Shown here piece by piece: positions 35,820 to 43,942 of a stretch of 64,000 nucleotides of DNA (its first letter is position 1; each line of letters begins with the position of its first letter). Source of the DNA: an uncultured Desulfovibrio sp. (GTDB taxonomy: Bacteria; Desulfobacterota; Desulfovibrionia; Desulfovibrionales; Desulfovibrionaceae); contig URBN01000001.1 in assembly GCA_900546145.1 (NCBI GenBank), positions 1 through 64,000 on the forward strand. Direction: 5' to 3'. The notes under the pieces were generated by a model. It did not search any database, had not been told where the DNA came from, and was given only the letters and a program-made list of their open reading frames with translations. The position numbers and the translations under genes are program-made.

Positions 35820-35835
35820 CGTTCAGGAGGGAATA

Positions 35836-37113
35836 CTACATTTCGGGCGGAAGCTCATCGAGCTGCTTCTGCGAAAATACCGGGCCATCGAGGCAGACGT
35901 ATTTGCCGCCGATGCCGCAGCGGCCGCAGATGCCGATACCGCACTTCATTCTCTTTTCAAGGGAGGTGAAGACGTTTTCGTGCGAGAAGCCAAGTTCATC
36001 GAGAGCCTGCAGGGTGAACTTGATCATGATGGGCGGTCCGACGAGAACAGCCACGGTATTGTCCGGGCTGGGTTTCAGCTCGCGCAGCACGTTGGGGATG
36101 AGTCCCACATTGTGCGTCCAGCCTTCAGCTTCCCGGTCGATGGTAAGCGTGCAGTCCAGATCCGGATTATTCATCCAGCCTTCCAGCTCGTAGCTGTAAG
36201 CCAGATCCTGGGGGGACTTGCCGCCATACAGGAGGCTGATCTTGCCGTAGTCTTCCTTATGTTCGAGCAGGTGGAGCATGACAGTGCGGATAGGCGCCAT
36301 GCCGATGCCGCCGCCAATGAAGAACACGTTCTTGCCCTTCCAGTCCTTGAAAGGCCACGGACGTCCGAGAGGAGCCCTGACGCCGACCTTGTCGCCCTTG
36401 CAGAGCTCATGGACAGCGGTGGTCACTTCGCCGGCCTGCATGACGGAGAACTGGATGTAGTCCTTCATGGAAGGCGGGTTGTTGATGACGAAGGTGGATT
36501 CGCCCACACCGAAGACAGAGAGCTGACCGACCTGCCCGGGTTCGAAGGTGAAGTTCTTCATTTCCTCGGGATCATCGAGGACAACGCGAATCGTCTTGAT
36601 GTTGTGCGTTTCGCGGATGACATCGACGACAGTGGCAGCCATGGGTTTGTATGGATTGCCCTTAATCATCGGGCGGGGAGCAACGGGCGTCAGCTTGCTG
36701 CCGTCCGGATTAGGCTTGAGAACAGTCTGTGTTGTCACGGTTTTCTCCGCCTCTTTTTTACTTTCAGGGGATGTTGCAGCGGCCTCGCGGGCGGGCTCTT
36801 CAGCCTTTGGCGCCTCGGCAGGGATCTCAGCCTCGGAGGCGGGAGCGGCCTCCTTCGCAGCCTCGGCCTCTTCCTTCTCAGGCTGGGCTTCGGCTTTGGC
36901 AGCCTCGGCGGGAGCCTTGGCTTCTTCCTTCACGGCAGGAGCTTCAGCTTTGACAGCTTCGGCGGGAGCCTTGGCTTCTTCCTTCACGGCAGGAGCTTCA
37001 GCTTTGACAGCCTCGGCAGGAGCGGCCGTCAGAGTCTTTTTGCTTCTGCGCGTGGTGTTCTTTTTGGCTGAGGCCGTCTTTTTATTTTTTCCGGATGTTT
37101 TCTTTGTAGCCAT
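35836..37113 (-). CDS. flxA: FlxA-like FAD/NAD-binding oxidoreductase with long N-terminal tail
   Basis: 425 residues. The core (about 150-425) is a ferredoxin-reductase-type FAD/NAD(P) module: PGQVGQLSVFGVG (flavin), FFIGGGIGMAPIRTV (NAD site) and a C-terminal 2Fe-2S Cys cluster CGIGICGRCGIGGKYVC. It takes electrons from NADH for the Hdr partner. The first ~145 residues are a low-complexity Ala/Lys/Glu/Pro tail beginning with a strongly basic stretch and holding near-identical 18-residue repeats. I recall FlxA proteins as about 280 residues, so this tail is unusual. GAGGG precedes the ATG. Confidence 0.88.
   Translation of the reverse strand: MATKKTSGKNKKTASAKKNTTRRSKKTLTAAPAEAVKAEAPAVKEEAKAPAEAVKAEAPAVKEEAKAPAEAAKAEAQPEKEEAEAAKEAAPASEAEIPAEAPKAEEPAREAAATSPESKKEAEKTVTTQTVLKPNPDGSKLTPVAPRPMIKGNPYKPMAATVVDVIRETHNIKTIRVVLDDPEEMKNFTFEPGQVGQLSVFGVGESTFVINNPPSMKDYIQFSVMQAGEVTTAVHELCKGDKVGVRAPLGRPWPFKDWKGKNVFFIGGGIGMAPIRTVMLHLLEHKEDYGKISLLYGGKSPQDLAYSYELEGWMNNPDLDCTLTIDREAEGWTHNVGLIPNVLRELKPSPDNTVAVLVGPPIMIKFTLQALDELGFSHENVFTSLEKRMKCGIGICGRCGIGGKYVCLDGPVFSQKQLDELPPEM
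36907..37014 (-). repeat. 54-bp tandem duplication inside flxA
   Basis: Units 36907-36960 and 36961-37014 are identical except for one base (T or C in the last triplets). Each encodes 18 residues (APAEAVKAEAPAVKEEAK, residues about 31-66). A third, diverged copy follows (about 67-84). This indicates recent expansion. Confidence 0.9.
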
Positions 37114-37125
37114 TATGAACCCTCA

Positions 37126-38196
37126 TTACTTTGAGCTTTCAGCAGGCTCTTCGGCGATGGCATCCAGAACGATCTGACGGATATCAATGCGTGCGGGGCA
37201 GTTGCTGATGCAGCGGCCGCAGCCCATGCAGGAGAAGGCGCCCCAGTTTTCCGGATAGGTGGAGAACTTGTGAGTGACGCGCTGGCGCATGTGCGTGGCC
37301 TTTGTGGGACGCGGATTGTAGCCGCTGGCTTCCTGTGTAAACAGGGCGCTCATGCAGTTATCCCAGGAACGGATACGGCGGCCGGGCTTGCCGACGCCGG
37401 TACCTTCGTCCGTGATGTTGAAGCAGTAGCAGCTCGGGCAGAAGTACGTGCAGGCGCCGCAGCTGAGGCATCTGTCGGACTCTCTGGTCCAGAAGTCGAG
37501 ATCCCGGAACTTGGCGAGAACGCGGGCGGGAGCCTGGGAAAGGTCGGGCTTCTTGCTCAGAGTGGCCCAGGCAGCCTTGCGTACATCCATAAGTTCCTTT
37601 TCTCTGTCCGCGGCGTCGGGAAGCTGGCAGGCTTCGAGGACGGCCTTGCCCTTTTCGGACACGGCCTGCAGGATGTAGCCGTCAGGCATCTCGGTCATGA
37701 GGACATCGGAGCCCTCCGGTGAGGAGGGACCGCCGCCGACCCAGTGACAGAAGCAGGTGTTGCAGCCGGTATTACAGGTCAGGGTAAAGACTGTGAGAGC
37801 CTTGCGCCTGGCCTCATAATAGGGGTCTTTGTAGAGGCCGTTCATGTAGGGACGGTCGAGGGTGGCGTAGCCTCTGGCATCGCATGCCCTGCAGCCGAAC
37901 ACAACGGTGGGTTCTGCTTCGATAGTGTCGTTGATGGTCAGGTTGTATTCTCCGGGCTGGTCCGGATTGGGTTTCTTCTCGTAGGTCAGAAGAGTCTCAC
38001 TGTGGGGGAGGACGGCGTCCTTGGCGGGCACAGTCGCTTTGGCCAGGGTGAACTCAAGTCCTTCATGCCACGGTTCGAAGACGATGGACTTTTTGACGGC
38101 GGGTTTCTCGACGGGAACCAGAACACGGTTTTCCTTGGCCAGGAAAGCGAGGAGGGCCGGGAGATCCGATTTTTTTGCGAAACGATAGATAGGCAT
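37126..38196 (-). CDS. flxB: FlxB-like 4Fe-4S dicluster protein
   Basis: 356 residues. Related to the A subunit of anaerobic sulfite reductase. CRACD (about 102), CNTGCNTCFC (about 142), then two ferredoxin-type clusters CLSCGACTYFCPSC and CMGCGRCISNCP. It should carry electrons between FlxA and FlxC/HdrA in the cytoplasm. It sits 3 nt after flxDC and 12 nt before flxA. Confidence 0.87.
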   Translation of the reverse strand: MPIYRFAKKSDLPALLAFLAKENRVLVPVEKPAVKKSIVFEPWHEGLEFTLAKATVPAKDAVLPHSETLLTYEKKPNPDQPGEYNLTINDTIEAEPTVVFGCRACDARGYATLDRPYMNGLYKDPYYEARRKALTVFTLTCNTGCNTCFCHWVGGGPSSPEGSDVLMTEMPDGYILQAVSEKGKAVLEACQLPDAADREKELMDVRKAAWATLSKKPDLSQAPARVLAKFRDLDFWTRESDRCLSCGACTYFCPSCYCFNITDEGTGVGKPGRRIRSWDNCMSALFTQEASGYNPRPTKATHMRQRVTHKFSTYPENWGAFSCMGCGRCISNCPARIDIRQIVLDAIAEEPAESSK

Positions 38197-38199
38197 CTT

Positions 38200-39672
38200 T
38201 TACAGCTCCCTCTGCTTAATATGCGCTTCCTCTTTCTGGTACGTGAGGAGCGGCGGTTCGGCTTCGGCATCCATGCCGCTCTGATAGCCGTCAAAAAGCC
38301 CGGCTATCACGCGGGCGATCTGCTGGCGCAGGGCCAGAATCGGGATGCCCATCGGGCAGGCCCTCTGGCATTCGCCGCAGAGCGTGCAGCGGCCGGCAAG
38401 GTGCATGGTGTGGATGCACTGGAAGTACAGTTTCTCGCGGGTCGTGTTTTCCTGTGTAATGAAGTGCGGCTCGCGGGAATCGGCGATGCAGTAATCCTTG
38501 CACACGCACATGGGGCAGGCGTTGCGGCATGCGTAGCAGCGGATGCAGCGTTCCATTTCGCCTTTCCAGAAGGCGAAGCGCTGTTCCAGCGTCATGGCGT
38601 CGAGCATAGCCAGCTCAGGAGGAGTTCCGGGCTGTTTTTCAATGGCCGGAGCTTCACCGAAGGACACATCGGACACCTTGGCCTTGGGCATGGCGCAGTT
38701 GTAGCACTTGCCCTGGGCGCAGTCGGTGATGCAGAAGCGGTGCTCCTTGCCATCGGCGGTGATGGTCACACCGGCCTCGTCATAGACGACCTTGTCGATG
38801 GTCCTGTAGCGGCCGAGTTCCTGGTCGATGCGGGCCATGTCGAAGGTGCCTTCGCAGGGCAGGGAGAAGATGGTGATGTTTTCTCTCGGGATGAGGTTTT
38901 CCTGGAGGAGCTCAACCACGGAGCGGGAGTCGCAGCCCTTTACCACCACGCCGACTTTGGGGAGCTTGTCCTGCGGCAGCGTACGGCCGATGAGGCCGGT
39001 GAGATAGGTGGCGGGGTTGTTCACGTTGAAGGGACCCCACACCAGTTTGTCCACGTCTTCAGCCCTGCGCATGAAGAGCGGCACGGTATGGGCCGCGTCG
39101 TCGCCCTGCTGCCAGCCGATGACGATATCGAGGCCGTTGCCGAGCTTTTCTTTGATGGCGGCCTTGAGCTCGTCGAGCTTCGCCTTCTGGCCGGTGCCGA
39201 GAGGACGCAGGGGCTGCAGGGCCATATCGGCAACCTCAAGCAGCTTGTCCGCGTTCTCGAGACGGGGCGCGGGTCCGAGCTTGTGCACTCTTTCGGTGAA
39301 GGCGGTCACCACGTGCTGCCAGCGCTGGCCTTCCGAAGCGGAAACCCAGGTGTACTCGAAGCGCCTGTCGTCGATGCCGAGGATGGGGAGGAACTGCTTC
39401 AGGACTTCGAGCCTGCGGCGGGCGTAGAAGTTGCCTGCAGAATAATGGCAGTCATTGGGATGGCAGCCGGAGACGAGCACGCCGTCGGCGCCATTGACGA
39501 GGGCCCTCAGAATGAAAAGGGGATCAATGCGTCCCGAGCAGGGGACGCGGATAATCCTGAGGTCAGTGGGCTGCTTCGCGCGCGCGACGCCAGCCGTATC
39601 GGCGCCCCCGTAGGAGCACCAGTTGCACAGGAAAGCGACAATCCTGAGCTCTTTGCCTTCTAGAACTGGCAT
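38200..39672 (-). CDS. FlxD-FlxC fusion protein
   Basis: 490 residues. Residues 1-about 140 form an MvhD/FlxD domain (2Fe-2S): FLCNWCSYGGADTAG, RVPCSGRIDP and SGCHPNDCHY. The rest is FlxC-like, with VKGCDSRS, SLPCEG, CITDCAQGKCYNC, and two ferredoxin motifs CIRCYACRNACPMC and CTLCGECQRACP. In D. vulgaris, as I recall, flxD and flxC are separate genes; here the reading frame is continuous. The N-terminal part links to HdrA. Start overlaps hdrA by 13 nt, with GGAGG before it. Confidence 0.87.
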   Translation of the reverse strand: MPVLEGKELRIVAFLCNWCSYGGADTAGVARAKQPTDLRIIRVPCSGRIDPLFILRALVNGADGVLVSGCHPNDCHYSAGNFYARRRLEVLKQFLPILGIDDRRFEYTWVSASEGQRWQHVVTAFTERVHKLGPAPRLENADKLLEVADMALQPLRPLGTGQKAKLDELKAAIKEKLGNGLDIVIGWQQGDDAAHTVPLFMRRAEDVDKLVWGPFNVNNPATYLTGLIGRTLPQDKLPKVGVVVKGCDSRSVVELLQENLIPRENITIFSLPCEGTFDMARIDQELGRYRTIDKVVYDEAGVTITADGKEHRFCITDCAQGKCYNCAMPKAKVSDVSFGEAPAIEKQPGTPPELAMLDAMTLEQRFAFWKGEMERCIRCYACRNACPMCVCKDYCIADSREPHFITQENTTREKLYFQCIHTMHLAGRCTLCGECQRACPMGIPILALRQQIARVIAGLFDGYQSGMDAEAEPPLLTYQKEEAHIKQREL

Positions 39673-41621
39673 AACGTGTTAACCTCCGCGAGAATCTCAT
39701 TGTCGGTAGCGTGCGAGAGCTGGATGGCACCCTGCGGGCACGTGGACGTGCACACGCCGCAGCCCTGGCAGACAGTGTCGATGACCTTGGCCTTGAGCTG
39801 TCCGCGGAAGGCTTCTTCCTTGATGGCTCCGAAGGGGCAGCACTTGATGCACTTGCCGCAGTCGACGCATCTCTTCACGTCAACGTGGGCAATCTGCGGA
39901 TCGTTCTGCAGCTTGTCGCGGCTGAACAGGGAAAGAACCTTGGCCGCGGCTGCGGAACCCTGGGCGACGGAATTCGGGATATCCTTGGTGCCCTGGCAGA
40001 CGCCGGCGAGGAACACGCCGGCCGTATTGGTTTCCACGGGGCGCAGCTTCGGATGGCTTTCCATGAAGAATCCGTAGTGGTCGTAGGAAATGCGCAGTTT
40101 TTCGGCCAGGGCGGCAGCGCCGTGGCTGGCTTCGATGCCGACCGCAAGGACGACCATGTCAACGGTCACCTGGACCTGGGTGCCGAGAAGGGTGTCGGCG
40201 CCCATGACCACGTACTGACCGTTTCCGTCAGGGTAGATCTTGGAAACACGGCCGCGGATGTACTCTGTGCCGTATTCCTCGACAGCCCTGCGGGTAAACT
40301 CGTCATAGCCTTTGCCCACAGCGCGGATGTCCATGTAGAAGACATAGGACTGGGAATCCGGGATGTGGTCCTTGGTCAGAACGGCCTGCTTCGCGGTGTA
40401 CATGCAGCAGAAGCCGGAGCAGAGGTTCCTGCCACGTGAGGGATCACGGGAGCCGACGCACTGGATGAAGGCGATCTTCTTGGGCTCCTTGCCGTCGGAG
40501 GGGCGCACGATGTGGCCGCCGGTGGGGCCGGAGGCGTTGAGCAGACGTTCGTACTGCAGTGAGGTAATGACGTCGGGGTATTTGCCTCCGCCGTACTGCT
40601 CGTACACGGTCCAGTCCATGAGGTCATAACCGGTGGCGGCGATGATGCAGCCGACCTTTTCCGTGATGAGCTCGTCCTTCATTTCATAATTGATGGCCTT
40701 TGTGGGGCACACCTTGGCGCAGACGCCGCATTTGCCCGTGGTCAGCTTTTTGCAGTACTGCGGGTTGATGCTGGCGCGTTTGGGAATGGCCTGGGGGAAC
40801 GGGATGTTGATGGCAGTGGTTTTGCCGACGTTCTCATTGAAGTGGTCCGGCACGTTCTTGGTGGGGCACTTTTCCGTACACGTGCCGCAGCCGGTGCACT
40901 TGGACCAGTCAACGTAGGTAGCGCGCTTCTTGATGGTGACGTCAAAGTTGCCGACATAGCCGGACACGTCCTGAACCTCGGAGCACGCGTAGAGGGTGAT
41001 GTTGGGGTTCTGGGACACGTCCACCATCTTGGGACCGAGAATGCAGGCGGCGCAGTCCACGGTGGGGAAGGTCTTGTCGAGCTTGGCCATCTTGCCGCCG
41101 ATGGTGGGCTCGCGCTCCACGAGCAGGACCTTGATGCCGGCATCAGCGCAGTCGAGAGCAGCCTGAATGCCGGCGACGCCGCCGCCGATAATCAGGACGC
41201 GCTTGTTGATGTCAAAGCTCTGAGCCTGGAGGGGACGGTTGTGGCGCAGTTTGGCCACGGCGATGCTGACGAGTTCGGTGGCCTTGTTGGTGTTGGCTTC
41301 CTTGTCCTTGCCGATCCAGGAGACGTGCTCGCGGATGTTGGCCATTTCGAACATGTAGCGGTTCAGTCCGGCACGTTCGACAGTGCGGCGGAAGGTGGGC
41401 TCGTGCATGCGCGGGGAACAGGAAGCGACGACCACGCCCGTGAGGTTGTGCTCGTGAATGGCCTTTTCGATGGCCGCCTGGCCGGGCTCGGCGCAGGTGT
41501 ACATTAAGTCTGTGGCGTAAACGACGTCGGCAAAACCGAGGGCGTTCTTGGCAACCTGGGCACAGTCAACGGTGCCGCCGATGTTGCTGCCACAGTGGCA
41601 GACAAAAACTCCTATCCTCAT
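39660..41621 (-). CDS. hdrA: HdrA, FAD iron-sulfur subunit of heterodisulfide reductase-like complex
   Basis: 653 residues. Likely the flavin subunit where electrons are split between ferredoxin and a disulfide. VFVCHCGSNIGG at the N terminus, FAD motif VLIIGGGVAGIQAALDCADAG, the HdrA cysteine region TVDCAACILGPKMVD, CTGCGTCTEKCP and a second CGVCAKVCP, QCVGSRD, then two C-terminal ferredoxin clusters CVDCGKCIKCCPFGA and CQGCGVCTSTCPQGA. AAAGGAGG precedes the ATG, which overlaps the hdrB stop (ATGA). Confidence 0.94.
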   Translation of the reverse strand: MRIGVFVCHCGSNIGGTVDCAQVAKNALGFADVVYATDLMYTCAEPGQAAIEKAIHEHNLTGVVVASCSPRMHEPTFRRTVERAGLNRYMFEMANIREHVSWIGKDKEANTNKATELVSIAVAKLRHNRPLQAQSFDINKRVLIIGGGVAGIQAALDCADAGIKVLLVEREPTIGGKMAKLDKTFPTVDCAACILGPKMVDVSQNPNITLYACSEVQDVSGYVGNFDVTIKKRATYVDWSKCTGCGTCTEKCPTKNVPDHFNENVGKTTAINIPFPQAIPKRASINPQYCKKLTTGKCGVCAKVCPTKAINYEMKDELITEKVGCIIAATGYDLMDWTVYEQYGGGKYPDVITSLQYERLLNASGPTGGHIVRPSDGKEPKKIAFIQCVGSRDPSRGRNLCSGFCCMYTAKQAVLTKDHIPDSQSYVFYMDIRAVGKGYDEFTRRAVEEYGTEYIRGRVSKIYPDGNGQYVVMGADTLLGTQVQVTVDMVVLAVGIEASHGAAALAEKLRISYDHYGFFMESHPKLRPVETNTAGVFLAGVCQGTKDIPNSVAQGSAAAAKVLSLFSRDKLQNDPQIAHVDVKRCVDCGKCIKCCPFGAIKEEAFRGQLKAKVIDTVCQGCGVCTSTCPQGAIQLSHATDNEILAEVNTLCQF

Positions 41622-42535
41622 GCGTTGCCTCCTTTGGCGGCCTTGTCTCTGGCCGCGGTGCTCAGCGCCCTGATTTTGTCAATGACGCGATCGGGGCTGA
41701 CACAGAGCTTCTTCAGTCCGAGTTCGTCGGCGCTGCATCCGAAAGCGATACCCATCAGCTGGGTATAGTAGAGGACAGGAATGTTGAACTTGGTGCCTTC
41801 GGCCTTGGCGGCCTGCTTCTGGCGCAGGTCAAGGTTCATCTGGCAGAGCGGGCAGCACACGGCGACGCAGTCGGCGCCCATACGCACGGCGAGCTCAAGG
41901 ATGCGCCCGGAGTTGCGGGCCGTGAGCGGGCGGTGCGGGATGCCGGAGGAAGCGCCGCAGCATTCCGTCTTCAGGGGGAAGTCGAGGATGCTGTCAGCGC
42001 CGCAGGCAGCGAGCAGGCTTTCCATGAGGCTCGGATTCTCGGGATCGCCGAAATTCATGAGTTCCGGCGGACGGCTCATGAGGCAGCCGTAGTAGGGAGC
42101 GATCTTGATGCCGGCGAGGGGGCTGGTCACGTGTTTCCTGATCGCGTCAGCGTCCCTCAGGCGGCCGATGCACTGCATGACGGAAATGGTTTCGGGAAGC
42201 TTCTCCGGAGCGGGCTCGTCGAGGAGTCCGTTCACCCTGTCCCTGAACTCGGGGTTCTCCATGCGCTGGCGGGCGTGGAGAAGGTTGGAGAGGCAGCTCG
42301 GGCAGGGGGTGACCACCGTGTCCGCACCCTGTTTGGCAGCCAGGGAGAGATTGCGGGTGCAGAGGGCCGCGGAAAGTTCCGTGCTTACCGCGTGAGCGGG
42401 GGTGGAGCCGCAGCAGTTCCAGTCTTTGATTTCTTCCGCCTGGATCCCGAGGACCTTGCAGACGGCCTGAGAGGAGAGCTCGTAGTCAAGAGAGGACCCC
42501 TTGGCCGAGCATCCGGGGTAATATGCTAACTTCAT
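41618..42535 (-). CDS. hdrB: HdrB, CoB-CoM heterodisulfide reductase subunit B-like
   Basis: 305 residues. Two CCG domains: NCCGSTPAHAVS with preceding Cys residues, and ECCGASSGIPHR. These bind the noncubane iron-sulfur clusters that reduce the disulfide. LAYYPGCSAKGSSLDYE is the typical start. In sulfate reducers the substrate is not heterodisulfide; DsrC-type protein disulfide or another thiol is discussed. ATGA overlaps on both sides show tight coupling with hdrC and hdrA. Confidence 0.93.
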   Translation of the reverse strand: MKLAYYPGCSAKGSSLDYELSSQAVCKVLGIQAEEIKDWNCCGSTPAHAVSTELSAALCTRNLSLAAKQGADTVVTPCPSCLSNLLHARQRMENPEFRDRVNGLLDEPAPEKLPETISVMQCIGRLRDADAIRKHVTSPLAGIKIAPYYGCLMSRPPELMNFGDPENPSLMESLLAACGADSILDFPLKTECCGASSGIPHRPLTARNSGRILELAVRMGADCVAVCCPLCQMNLDLRQKQAAKAEGTKFNIPVLYYTQLMGIAFGCSADELGLKKLCVSPDRVIDKIRALSTAARDKAAKGGNA

Positions 42536-43119
42536 GGACGGACCCCTTCCTTCTTGGCACGTTCCTTATAACGTTTGAAAATGCGCGCCACGGATTCCGC
42601 AGCCGCCTTGTCGGGAATGACATGGGGCTTGATGCTGAGCTTGTTCTTCATAAGGGCCATGGGCGCAAGATCGAGATCGGTGTACAGGCGCAGGGAACGC
42701 AGCATGTACAGGGCCATGGTGCCGATTTCATAGCTGCGTCCGAACGCCCTGACGGTGTCCAGGAACGAAAACCAGAATTTTTCCATACGGCGGACGCTGA
42801 CCACGTTCTTGCGGCGGGCCATATGACGGAGCGTCTCCATAACCCCGGCCACGTCGATGTCGTTGGGGCAGCGCAGGGAGCAGGTGGAGCAGGACAGGCA
42901 CATCCAGATGGATTTGGAGCTCAGTACTTTTTCCTTCAGGCCGAGCTGAATGCCCCGCATGATCTGGTTGGGCTGCATGTCGTAGTCTGGCGATGCAGGA
43001 CAGCCGGCCGTGCAGTTGCCGCACTGGTAACAGTTGCTGATGTTTTGCCCGCTTTCGGTCTCAACCTCTTTCTGGAAGGCCGGGTCCTTTGAGCGGACGA
43101 GATCAACGGTCTCTCTCAT
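42532..43119 (-). CDS. hdrC: HdrC, ferredoxin-type subunit
   Basis: 195 residues. Two 4Fe-4S motifs, CYQCGNCTAGCPASP and CLSCSTCSLRCPNDI, in a helical protein without membrane helices. It transfers electrons from HdrA to HdrB. GGAGGG precedes the ATG. First gene of hdrC-hdrB-hdrA-flxDC-flxB-flxA. A 256-nt gap lies upstream, with a palindrome that may be an operator. Confidence 0.92.
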   Translation of the reverse strand: MRETVDLVRSKDPAFQKEVETESGQNISNCYQCGNCTAGCPASPDYDMQPNQIMRGIQLGLKEKVLSSKSIWMCLSCSTCSLRCPNDIDVAGVMETLRHMARRKNVVSVRRMEKFWFSFLDTVRAFGRSYEIGTMALYMLRSLRLYTDLDLAPMALMKNKLSIKPHVIPDKAAAESVARIFKRYKERAKKEGVRP

Positions 43120-43274
43120 TTTTCCCTCCGACGCGCTTCCTGGCAGACAGGAAACGCTCTACAGGCGTTTATCTAACGGCCGAGTTGTTGCAGTGATCCC
43201 GAAAGGATGCAGATGGCAGGAGGTGCTGCATCGGCTTTTCAGGCAGGCGTCTCTGCCCCGGCTGATAAAAGCGT

Positions 43275-43343
43275 AGTATATAACAGGAATCAAATTTATC
43301 CAGTTCTATGGGAAATTGCTACTTTTTTCACGATTTTTCGTGA
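43275..43343 (-). promoter_or_regulatory. Putative hdr-flx promoter with upstream palindrome
   Basis: On the minus strand a TATACT box lies at 43280-43275. The -35 region is poor (CTGGAT-like), which suggests activator control. A perfect palindrome TCACGATTTTTCGTGA lies at 43328-43343, about 60-70 nt upstream of the expected start. It differs in orientation from the Rex (TTGTGA-N6-TCACAA) type. Function is inferred only from position and symmetry. Confidence 0.4.
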
Positions 43344-43375
43344 CAGCCGGAAAAAATACACAGACCGGGGCCGGT

Positions 43376-43864
43376 TTATTCCGTTTTCCCGTCCTGCGCT
43401 CCGGCTGTTCCGGCCTCCCGTTCCCGTACGGCGTGATCGAGGGCCATGAGGCCGAGGAGGTAGCTGTTTGACCCGAAGCCCTCGATGCAGCCGCAGCAGG
43501 CCGGCGCGATGACGGACTGGTGGCGGAATGATTCCCTTCCCTGCACGTGGGACATGTGCACTTCGACCACGGGACAGTGCAGGATGTCGAGAGCATCAAG
43601 CAGAGCGTAGCTGTAGTGGGTCCAGGCGCCTGCATTGATGACGACGCCTCTGGTTCCGTCCGTGAGGGCTTTATGAATTCTGTCCACGAGCGCGCCCTCG
43701 TAGTTGCTCTGATAGAAATCGAGAGTGACGCCCATCTGGGAGGCCAGGTGTCTGAGCGCATTATTGATGTCATCCAGGGTGGCTGTGCCGTAGACGGCGG
43801 GATCCCGCCTGCCGAACATGTTCAGATTGACACCGTGGAGAATAAGATAGTCATGCTGGGTCAT
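43376..43864 (-). CDS. aroQ: Type II 3-dehydroquinate dehydratase
   Basis: 162 residues. Third step of the shikimate pathway. The ATG at 43864 has CGGAAG upstream; an extension to 43930 is less likely. Motifs: HGVNLNMFGRRDPAVYG (active Arg and Tyr), QSNYEGALVD, VINAGAWTHYS (Asn), EVHMSH (His) and ESFRHQSVIAP. The key residues are kept although the surrounding loops differ from the common form (for example HVQGRESFRH instead of NIHAREEFRH). Confidence 0.93.
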   Translation of the reverse strand: MTQHDYLILHGVNLNMFGRRDPAVYGTATLDDINNALRHLASQMGVTLDFYQSNYEGALVDRIHKALTDGTRGVVINAGAWTHYSYALLDALDILHCPVVEVHMSHVQGRESFRHQSVIAPACCGCIEGFGSNSYLLGLMALDHAVREREAGTAGAQDGKTE

Positions 43865-43942
43865 GTTGTCTTCCGTCTTCAGGGACAGACACCGGCCGGG
43901 ATCGAGGGGACACCGGCCGGCCTGGTTCATGGAATTTGGGAA

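Noticed and set aside
36700..37110. Tandem repeats in flxA as a CRISPR or regulatory array
   Set aside because: Units are contiguous, in frame and encode the protein tail; there are no spacers.
37744..39663. 639-residue open frame on the plus strand across flxB and flxDC
   Set aside because: Antisense of iron-sulfur proteins whose cysteine motifs are unmistakable on the other strand.
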